From positions 1 to 5,937 of the forward strand of contig DSDB01000241.1 in assembly GCA_011057845.1 (NCBI GenBank): a stretch of DNA of 5,937 bases, given 5' to 3'. Every line of letters starts with the position of its first letter. Position 1 is the first letter of the stretch. Of the stretch, positions 1 to 5,094 are shown piece after piece. The translations under genes and the position numbers were made by a program. This stretch comes from Phycisphaerales bacterium (lineage in GTDB: Bacteria > Planctomycetota > Phycisphaerae > Sedimentisphaerales > Anaerobacaceae). Below the pieces are notes generated by a model. The model ran no database searches. It was not told the DNA's origin and saw only the letters and a list, made by a program, of their open reading frames with translations.

Positions 1-201
1 CACCAGCACGACATCCGTCAAACCGCCGAACCGGGCCACGCTGAAGAAGATGAACAGGGTGACGGCGAGGATGATGAGATTGCGCTTGGGGTCGGAGCGG
101 CCCTGGCGGCGCCTCTCGATATGGGCGCGGATCTCGCCGAGATGGGGGTCGGCTGCAAGGGCGTCACGGGACAGCAGGCCGTTGTTGTCGGTAGAAGCCA
201 T
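1..201 (-). CDS. N-terminal part of a membrane protein, possibly M50-like protease (partial)
   Basis: The frame is open from an ATG at 201 to the window edge and gives 67 residues starting MASTDNNGLLSRDALAADPH. Residues 1-40 are hydrophilic and charged, with an ERRRQGRSDPKR basic stretch. Residues about 42-56 (LIILAVTLFIFFSVA) form a transmembrane helix, and the piece ends GGLTDVVLV, which could begin a second helix. The basic residues just before the helix suggest a cytoplasmic N-terminus. No catalytic motif lies in the window. The pattern (charged linker, short helix, then a second hydrophobic segment) reminds me of bacterial membrane zinc metalloproteases in which HExxH follows, but this is only an inference. 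The gene starts 34 bases after the TPR gene stop, on the same strand and with no terminator between, so co-transcription is likely. The Shine-Dalgarno is weak. A longer TTG-started frame over the same bases has poor, Ser/Pro-rich composition and was not chosen. Confidence 0.6.
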   Translation of the reverse strand, partial: MASTDNNGLLSRDALAADPHLGEIRAHIERRRQGRSDPKRNLIILAVTLFIFFSVARFGGLTDVVLV

Positions 202-235
202 CGTATGCCAAACACCAAGTGTCAAAAAGCAGGAA

Positions 236-1828
236 TCAAGACCGCGGATTCGCCCCCGGCGACGGCCCGGCGGGCGGCTTTGGCTGATCGGACTGGGCCG
301 CCAGGCCCTGCTGCGCCTCTCGGCGCATCGTGTTCACAACAGGCTCGATCTGATTGGCCACTACGGCATAACCATGTTGCGCCGCAAGCTGATGCGCCTG
401 CTCCGCCAATGGTAAGCCCTCGCGGGCGCGGCCCATCTGCGCCAGTACCGCCGCCTGGTTGGCCAGAGCAATCGCCAGACTCTCCACGTTGCCCAACTGG
501 CGGCAGATCCGCTCCACTTCCTTGAACAGGGCCATCGCCCCGTCCAGGTCCCCGCGATCCTTCAAGATCAAGGCTTGGTTGCCGAGGGTACGCGACAGAC
601 CGTCCAGATTGCCCAACTGCCGGCAGATCCGCTCCTGTTCCTTGAGCAGGGCCATCGCCCCGTCCAGGTCCCCGCGCGCCTTCAAGATCAAGGCTTGGTT
701 GCCGAGGCTCGTTTGCAGGCCGGCCAGGTTGCCCAACTGGCGGCAGATCCGCTCCTTCTCCTTGAGCAGGGCCATCGCCCCGTCCAGGTCCCCGCGCGCC
801 TTCAAGATCACGGCCTGGTTGCCGAGGGTACACGCCAGGCCGTCCAGGGTGCCCAACTGCCGGCAGATCCGCTCTTCTTCCTTGTGCAGGGCCATCGCCC
901 CGTCCAGGTCCCCGCGCGCCTTCAAGATCACGGCCTGGTTGCCGAGGGTACACGACAGGCCGTCCAGGCTGCCCAACTGGCGGCAGATCCGCTCCTGTTC
1001 CTTGAGCAGGGCCATCGCCCCGTCCAGGTCCCCGCGCGCCTGCAAGATCAAGGCCTGGTTGCCGAGGCTCGACGAGAGACCCTCCAGGTTGCCCAACTGC
1101 CGGCAGATCCGCTCCTGTTCCTTGTGCAGGGCCATCGCGGTGTCCAATTCTCCAAGAGACCAACGAAGACATGCGAGTTCGTTTTGCCAAATGGAAACAT
1201 GTTCCCTGAGCTGTCCCTGGGGGTCATCGCCGGCGTCCGCGATTCGTTGCTCCAGTTCCGCGATGCGAAAGTGCTTCTCATGGACATCGAGATTCCTCGC
1301 CAGAGCCGTGTTCCCCGCGTAGCTGTCCTGCAATCCCGCCGAAGCGGTCGCCTGCTCCGAGACAAACTCAAACTGGTGGCTCACCCAGGACCACAGGTCA
1401 CGGCAGCGAGTCGACAATAACGCCACCACGTACTCCGCAATCCAGAACACCACCGGGCATTGGTGGCGGGATCGCCATTGCTCTCTGCTGACATTCAGGC
1501 CCTGCAGGACCCTTTCGCTCCGTTGGCCGGCGAGGGCCTTCTCCATGTCCACAATGAAGACAGCCCGCGGCCGGCCGTTCGGCATCTGACGTTGCGCGAG
1601 ATCGAAGATGTCCTGCGTGTCTTCGGCGATGCGTGTGACCTGGATGCCCTCCATCTCGCTGGTGACGTGCTCGATCAGGTGATCACGCAGGGCCGGGCTG
1701 TTGCACAGGACGATACTCAACGAGAACGTCCCCTCGGAAACCGTCAACATGCGTCGAAACGCCTCGAGTTCGGCGCGCTGAAAGGCCGTCTGTGCGAACG
1801 AGGCGGGCGTAGCCGTCTTCTTGCTCAT
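236..1828 (-). CDS. TPR-repeat protein with degenerate NTPase-like N-terminal domain
   Basis: 530 residues, start MSKKTATPAS. The ATG overlaps the stop of the ATPase gene as ATGA (1825-1828), the usual sign of translational coupling; an ATG further upstream (1924) would lie deep inside that gene. Residues about 20-158 look like an inactive P-loop domain. The strand SLSIVLCNSPALRDHLIEHV sits where Walker A should be but has no GK[ST]. AVFIVDMEKAL (89-99) is Walker B-like. CPVVFWI and DLWSWVSHQFEF (124-155) match a motif pair I recall from bacterial TPR proteins of cyanobacteria, Chloroflexi and planctomycetes. Residues 180-225 are helical. Six 40-residue TPRs of the kinesin-light-chain-like (TPR_10/12) type fill 226-465, each around GDLDGAMAL..E.ERICRQLG and LGNQA.ILKAR. 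A diverged capping repeat follows (466-505), then a Pro-rich tail. There is no signal peptide, so it is cytoplasmic. Probable role: protein-interaction or sensor partner of the adjacent ATPase. The exact function is unknown. Confidence 0.9.
   Translation of the reverse strand: MSKKTATPASFAQTAFQRAELEAFRRMLTVSEGTFSLSIVLCNSPALRDHLIEHVTSEMEGIQVTRIAEDTQDIFDLAQRQMPNGRPRAVFIVDMEKALAGQRSERVLQGLNVSREQWRSRHQCPVVFWIAEYVVALLSTRCRDLWSWVSHQFEFVSEQATASAGLQDSYAGNTALARNLDVHEKHFRIAELEQRIADAGDDPQGQLREHVSIWQNELACLRWSLGELDTAMALHKEQERICRQLGNLEGLSSSLGNQALILQARGDLDGAMALLKEQERICRQLGSLDGLSCTLGNQAVILKARGDLDGAMALHKEEERICRQLGTLDGLACTLGNQAVILKARGDLDGAMALLKEKERICRQLGNLAGLQTSLGNQALILKARGDLDGAMALLKEQERICRQLGNLDGLSRTLGNQALILKDRGDLDGAMALFKEVERICRQLGNVESLAIALANQAAVLAQMGRAREGLPLAEQAHQLAAQHGYAVVANQIEPVVNTMRREAQQGLAAQSDQPKPPAGPSPGANPRS
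434..1153 (-). repeat. Six near-identical 120-bp coding repeats (TPR array)
   Basis: Exactly six 120-bp units in frame within the TPR gene, encoding residues 226-465. The middle units differ by only a few bases. On the plus strand the blocks starting at 541, 661, 781, 901 and 1021 all share the same first 20 or so bases with at most a few changes, and the core gcccaact[g/c]g..cggcagatccgct recurs at 491, 611, 731, 851, 971 and 1091. The outermost unit, encoding repeat 6 (434-553), is the most diverged. Such nucleotide identity points to recent duplication or continuing gene conversion. Unit number is likely to vary between strains and may be misassembled in short-read genomes. Confidence 0.95.
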
Positions 1829-3108
1829 GATTTCGGTCGTCTCGGCAACAGCGGGTTCAGGCCGTACCACTCCGGATCGTTCGGATACTGCAGGATAGCG
1901 CGGTTTGCCAGCAGCTCCATGCACAGCGCGTCGTTGCCGGTGGTGCGCTTCAGCGCGTGGGTCTTGCGCACCTGCTCTATGATCTTCCAGTGTTCTTCCC
2001 GCAGTTGTCGTGCGTAGGAGTGCGTGACCTTCTTCGCTACCGTGGCAATCGTGCTCTCGCTCAGGGGCAATTCACCTTCCACGAGCGAGTCCCGGATCAG
2101 CGTCATCAGTACGCGGGGTTGTCCGCCGCTGTACTCGATGACCTTATCTCTCACCGCGTCGGCGGCGAACACGTCCTTCTCTTGCACTGCGGCCTTCTTC
2201 AAGCGAGCGGCGATAATCGCCCTGAATTTCTCAAAGCCGGGTGCGTGTATCTTACCGTCGTGTTCGAATATCTTGGTCATGGGCACGACCGGCGGCGCCG
2301 TGATCCCGTACAGATTGGCCATCTGCTGTTCCTTGCACGAGTAGGCAAGCGAAATGGGTATCGTGCAAATCACGGAGCACCCGAACGCGGTAAGCTGGGC
2401 GTGCCGGGTCAGGAAGAGCCGCTCCGCCGCCGAGCCGCCCAGCTCCGGCTGATGCGCCACCGAGAGCTTGTCCAGATCATCGACAATGATCGCTATGCCG
2501 CCGTAGTCCTTCTTCGCCGCGTGCGACACCGCCTCGCCGAGAACATCGTTGGCGGCGTCAATCAAGCGGGCGGTCGTTGGCTCAAGGGCCTTGCGGATTG
2601 CGTCTCGCGTGCTGGGACTGCTCTTGATGGCGGCCGTGAACCTACCCAGGCCGGTCTCCAACTCCAGGGATTCCAGGTTGACCTCGCTGCCGAGCAACGT
2701 CTTGAGTTCTCCCCACCGCTGTCTGAAATAGCCGGGCTTCAACTCGATCCCAAGACGCTCTCGAAACTGACGGGCCACTTGGCGCATGATGGCCAGGAGC
2801 ACATCGGGGAAGTCAGCATCGCTCGGGTCAATATCTTCGAGGACCTGACAGAACACGGTGAAGACGCGGTCTTGCCCGTGTTCGAGTTCCTTCTGGACGC
2901 GGCGCAGCTCCGTGCTCTTGCCGCTGCCGATGTGGCCCGCGAGCAGTTGGAAGGTTGGCTTATCGGAGAGCCGAATTTGCTGTGTCAGCTTCCGCACCAG
3001 CCCGGAACTGCCCCGGACCTCGTCGAGGGCGACGTAGAGTTCGCTGTCCGCCGCGGCCAGAGGAGCCGGATCGAATGCCTGGTAGATATTCTTCACGTCG
3101 GCAGCCAT
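1825..3108 (-). CDS. AAA/STAND-type P-loop ATPase
   Basis: 427 residues, start MAADVKNIYQAFDPAPLAAA. Walker A is GHIGSGKST at 58-66. Walker B is IAIIVDDLDKL at 205-215, with D210/D211 as the acidic pair. The segment SVICTIPISLAY (245-256) fits the following sensor-1 strand. YSGGQPRVLMTLIRDSL (326-342) is the GGxPR lid element seen in ORC/Cdc6- and STAND-like ATPases. The C-terminus (about 355-427, ending NRAILQYPNDPEWYGLNPLLP) looks like a winged-helix domain. The N-terminal phrase LYVALDEVRG...IRLSDKPTFQLLAGH is typical of a family I recall beside TPR genes, in which the ATPase energises or switches a partner. Start choice: ATG at 3108 is preceded by GGAG at 9 bases. ATG at 3123 has only a weak GAG, and a TTG at 3147 falls close to the predicted transcription start. 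The stop overlaps the TPR start. Cytoplasmic and probably able to hydrolyse ATP; the biological output is not evident. Confidence 0.92.
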   Translation of the reverse strand: MAADVKNIYQAFDPAPLAAADSELYVALDEVRGSSGLVRKLTQQIRLSDKPTFQLLAGHIGSGKSTELRRVQKELEHGQDRVFTVFCQVLEDIDPSDADFPDVLLAIMRQVARQFRERLGIELKPGYFRQRWGELKTLLGSEVNLESLELETGLGRFTAAIKSSPSTRDAIRKALEPTTARLIDAANDVLGEAVSHAAKKDYGGIAIIVDDLDKLSVAHQPELGGSAAERLFLTRHAQLTAFGCSVICTIPISLAYSCKEQQMANLYGITAPPVVPMTKIFEHDGKIHAPGFEKFRAIIAARLKKAAVQEKDVFAADAVRDKVIEYSGGQPRVLMTLIRDSLVEGELPLSESTIATVAKKVTHSYARQLREEHWKIIEQVRKTHALKRTTGNDALCMELLANRAILQYPNDPEWYGLNPLLPRRPKS

Positions 3109-3117
3109 TTTTGCGCG

Positions 3118-3121
3118 CTCC
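3118..3121 (-). promoter_or_regulatory. Ribosome binding site of the ATPase gene
   Basis: GGAG on the minus strand, 9 bases before the ATG at 3108. It overlaps the alternative ATG at 3123, which has a poorer site, and so favours the 427-residue product over the 432-residue one. Confidence 0.6.
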
Positions 3122-3122
3122 A

Positions 3123-3142
3123 TTGTGCAATCTCGTGCAATC
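3123..3142 (-). repeat. Tandem 10-bp repeat in the leader of the ATPase-TPR operon
   Basis: Minus strand reads GATTGCACGA then GATTGCACAA: two head-to-tail 10-mers with one mismatch, about one helical turn apart. They lie about 10-29 bases downstream of the predicted transcription start and upstream of the chosen ATG. The position suits an operator for a repressor binding the same DNA face twice, or an mRNA leader element. Only the repeat itself is seen; the function is inferred. Confidence 0.45.
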
Positions 3143-3158
3143 GACAACTGTCCGCTTG

Positions 3159-3187
3159 ACTATACCCTTACGCACGTTGGCTGTCAA
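3159..3187 (-). promoter_or_regulatory. Sigma70-type promoter of the ATPase-TPR operon
   Basis: Minus strand TTGACA (3187-3182), a 17-base spacer, then TATAGT (3164-3159). This is a perfect -35, a one-mismatch -10 and optimal spacing, which is striking in GC-rich DNA. Transcription should start near 3152, leaving a leader of about 44 bases to the ATG at 3108. The -35 box contains the TGA stop of waaA (3186-3184), so the pair can be transcribed independently of waaA. Confidence 0.75.
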
Positions 3188-4779
3188 GCCCCGCCGGACC
3201 GATGGGACTCGTCGGACTCATCGGGCGGGTTCAACAGGGCGGCTATTGCGTCGACGGTCTTGCGGGTGGCGCCCTGGTTGCTTCGGATGACGGCCCGGCC
3301 GTTTCGGGCGATTCCGGCGGCGTAGTCAGGATCGCCGAGGCACCTCCTCAGGGCGGCCAGGAGGTCTTCAGTATTCCGGACACAGATGGCGCCGTCCTCG
3401 GCCAGCAGGGCCTCGACGGTCTGGCGGAAGTTCGTCGCGTGCGGCCCGAAGACCGTGGGCCTGCCCAGCGCCGCCGCCTCCATCATGTCGGAACCGCCCA
3501 TGGGCACAAGCGACCGGCCCACGAAGATTACGCTCGCCAGGCTGTAGAACTTGCGCAGATCGCCCATCGTGTCGCCGAGTATCACGCCGTATTTCGTATC
3601 TCGTCGTTCGTCTCCGGTGGCGGGGGCGTCCCGGCCTTGCATGGCATGGGCATCCTGCCCGTGCACCAGACCCCTCTGGAGCTCGTATTGCGTATTGCGT
3701 GTTTCGTCGTTCGCACCTGGTATTTCGTCGGGGTGGCGGCCTTTGCCGAAGGCAAGGGCCGGACGATCCAGCCCTTCGCTCCGCGAAAGGCTGCCACCCT
3801 CGTCCCTCGTCCCTCGTCCCTCGTCCCCCGCCTCCTGCGCTCTTGTGCTCTCATGCTCTTGTGCCCTTGCGCTCTTGTGCTCTTTGACCTGGCTATAACG
3901 GACCAGGTCGAAGCCCGCCTGCTGGATTTGCCGGGCGACCTCGTCGAAGCGTTCGGGCTTTCGAGGCACAACCACCAGGCGGACGTCCCGGAATTGGGGC
4001 TCCTCGATGAGTCGGCGGTAGACGTCGAGCAGTATTTTCTCCTCATCGTTGCCCGTGGCGCCGGCGACCAGCAGTCGCTGCTCGGCCGTGATGCCCAGTT
4101 GGGCGGCAAGGGTATCGGCCCCGTGGACCCGGTCGGCGATCTGGGCCGTGTCGTACTTGAGCGAACCGGTGACGACCACCCGCTCGGACGCACAGCCGAT
4201 CCGTCTGAAGCGTTCGGCGTACAGTTCGGTCTGGGTCAGGATGATCGACAGGCGGGAAAAAATGGCCTTCGCAATCGGCCGGATGCGGCGGTACCACTTG
4301 AAACTGTGCTCGGAGATACGGCCGTTCACAATGACCACATGCGCACCGAACTTGCGGGCCGAGGTCAGGAAGTTGGGCCAGACTTCGAGTTCCATCAGCA
4401 GGCACAGGTCCGGCCGTAGCCGTCGGAACGCCCGGCGGCTGATGAATGAGAAATCCAGCGGAAAGTAGAAGACCTCATGGTCGGCCGCAAACAGCGCCCG
4501 CGCCCGCTCCATCCCCGTGTCGGTGGTGGTGCTGATAACGATCTCGCAGTCGCCAAGTCGCTGCTTCAACTCGGCGACCACGGTGCGGGTGGCGTTGATC
4601 TCGCCGAGGCTGACGGCGTGAATCCAGATGCACCGCCCACCGCTGTGCCGCCGCCCCACCTTGCCGAAGCGATGCGGCCAGCCTGTCCGGTACCGGCCGC
4701 ACGCAACCATCCGGTAGAGCATCACAGGGGCATACGCCAGCACGGCAAACAAATATGCGATATCGAGCAGGAATCTCAT
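3184..4779 (-). CDS. waaA: 3-deoxy-D-manno-octulosonic acid (Kdo) transferase with a ~100-residue insert
   Basis: 531 residues. WaaA (KdtA, GT30) moves Kdo from CMP-Kdo onto lipid A precursor at the cytoplasmic face of the inner membrane. Family landmarks are clear: an N-terminal hydrophobic anchor (5-22), RTGWPHRFGK (31-40), HAVSLGE (54-60) with the catalytic Glu at 60, TTTDTGMERA (84-93), MELEVWPN (129-136), GSLKYD (205-210), VPRKPERF (271-278), ILGDTMGDL (400-408), then FVGRSLVPMGG (419-429) and GPHATNF (445-451). The usual GGHNPLE is GGSDMME here. Between residues about 298 and 397, where E. coli WaaA has only a short linker, sits a hydrophilic low-complexity stretch encoded by repeats. 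The family norm is about 425 residues; without the insert this one is about 430. The start is ATG 4779, with an in-frame TAG three codons upstream and a weak Shine-Dalgarno. It has its own promoter. Confidence 0.93.
   Translation of the reverse strand: MRFLLDIAYLFAVLAYAPVMLYRMVACGRYRTGWPHRFGKVGRRHSGGRCIWIHAVSLGEINATRTVVAELKQRLGDCEIVISTTTDTGMERARALFAADHEVFYFPLDFSFISRRAFRRLRPDLCLLMELEVWPNFLTSARKFGAHVVIVNGRISEHSFKWYRRIRPIAKAIFSRLSIILTQTELYAERFRRIGCASERVVVTGSLKYDTAQIADRVHGADTLAAQLGITAEQRLLVAGATGNDEEKILLDVYRRLIEEPQFRDVRLVVVPRKPERFDEVARQIQQAGFDLVRYSQVKEHKSARAQEHESTRAQEAGDEGRGTRDEGGSLSRSEGLDRPALAFGKGRHPDEIPGANDETRNTQYELQRGLVHGQDAHAMQGRDAPATGDERRDTKYGVILGDTMGDLRKFYSLASVIFVGRSLVPMGGSDMMEAAALGRPTVFGPHATNFRQTVEALLAEDGAICVRNTEDLLAALRRCLGDPDYAAGIARNGRAVIRSNQGATRKTVDAIAALLNPPDESDESHRSGGA
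3738..3793. repeat. Two back-to-back REP-like hairpins
   Basis: ggcctttgcc / ggcaagggcc with a 3-base loop (3738-3760, one G-T-type mismatch), then cagcccttcgc / gcgaaaggctg with a 3-base loop (3769-3793, one mismatch). Two near-perfect short palindromes eight bases apart resemble the paired inverted repeats of REP/BIME elements, but here they are inside a coding region. Confidence 0.6.
3797..3824. repeat. Heptamer tandem repeat, 4 copies
   Basis: Four exact copies of ccctcgt. Because 7 is not a multiple of 3, each copy shifts frame; the minus-strand reading gives an RGTRDEG-type peptide and contains no stop. It is a candidate site for slippage that would frameshift waaA. Confidence 0.9.
3839..3886. 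repeat. 16-bp tandem repeat, 3 copies
   Basis: Units begin at 3839, 3855 and 3871 and all start gctcttgtg, with small differences in the last 7 bases. The minus strand encodes the HKSARAQEHESTRAQEA stretch of WaaA. Confidence 0.85.
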
Positions 4780-4859
4780 ACGGTGCTATTCGATCTTCCA
4801 CCGGCGTGGCCCAGGCCCCTTCTACGCTGGGTCCGACAGGTCCGGTTGTTCTTTCGGGC

Positions 4860-4888
4860 ATCCTATTGGGGCCATACGGGGTTGTCAA
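4860..4888 (-). promoter_or_regulatory. Sigma70-type promoter of waaA
   Basis: Minus strand TTGACA (4888-4883), a 17-base spacer, then TAGGAT (4865-4860), which matches four of six -10 bases including the key first A-T pair and the final T. Predicted start is near 4853, giving a leader of about 73 bases before the ATG at 4779. Confidence 0.6.
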
Positions 4889-5082
4889 AGAAATTGAAGG
4901 CATGCAGCGTGCCCTACACGAGCAGCCGACATGGCTCAGCGTCCTATAACCCAGGTCGTTATGTAGGGATTATGCGATTACTGCGGGTGGCCGGCGGATT
5001 TGCCGTGTCCGGACCCGCTTGAGGGCAAGTCGCCGCCCGAATACGCCGAAACACTGTCCGAAGTCGCATCTGAACGGCATTT

Positions 5083-5087
5083 GGAGG
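5083..5087 (+). promoter_or_regulatory. Ribosome binding site of the small plus-strand gene
   Basis: GGAGG, 7 bases before the ATG at 5095. It is the strongest Shine-Dalgarno in the window and it settles both strand and start against a longer antisense frame. Confidence 0.85.
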
Positions 5088-5094
5088 CTATTGC

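Larger units (their letters stand above)
3589..3888 (-). repeat. In-frame mosaic of spacer-type repeats inserted in waaA
   Basis: A block of about 300 bp that interrupts waaA without breaking its frame. In plus-strand order it holds: a 22-bp element (3589-3610) repeated at 3692-3713 with 3 mismatches; a segment at about 3625-3669 whose minus-strand translation is HGQDAHAMQGRDAPA; two adjacent hairpins (3738-3760, 3769-3793); four copies of ccctcgt (3797-3824); and three 16-bp units (3839-3886). The encoded peptide is hydrophilic (Arg, Glu, Asp, Gly, Thr, Ala) and should form a disordered surface loop. Boundaries are set by where similarity to ordinary WaaA stops, so they are good only to about 10 codons. 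Confidence 0.8.
4780..5094. other. Divergent intergenic region between waaA and the small plus-strand gene
   Basis: A 315-base stretch that carries the waaA promoter on the minus strand and, at its right end, the ribosome binding site of the plus-strand gene. I found no convincing -35/-10 pair for the plus-strand gene. A weak stem (cctataac against gttatgtagg, 4944-4967, with a bulge) and a 16-codon ATG frame (4972-5022) are visible but unsupported. No RNA gene is recognised. Confidence 0.5.

Noticed and set aside
197..225. TTGACA on the minus strand (225-220) as a promoter for the membrane protein gene
   Set aside because: At 17-base spacing the -10 would be GATGGC, a poor match inside the start codon region, and shorter spacings give no usable box.
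434..1153. CRISPR-like or satellite array of regularly spaced repeats
   Set aside because: There are no short repeats with unique spacers; whole 120-bp units are alike and encode 40-residue TPRs in one frame.
222..1420. Long open frames on both strands across the TPR array (459-1322 +, 575-1420 +, 222-1190 -)
   Set aside because: The 120-bp unit is a multiple of 3 and stop-poor, so every frame stays open together. Only the minus frame ending at 236 gives a sensible TPR protein and conserved flanks.
1957..3159. 400-residue plus-strand frame opposite the ATPase
   Set aside because: It has no recognisable motif, whereas the minus strand has Walker A/B, a lid, a promoter and a ribosome binding site.
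3589..3888. Insert in waaA as a separate gene or an intein
   Set aside because: It lacks splicing motifs, a start or any conserved block. It is made only of short repeats and palindromes, and both flanks continue WaaA in the same frame.
3202..4419. 405-residue plus-strand frame opposite waaA
   Set aside because: It is the antisense shadow of a well-conserved WaaA.
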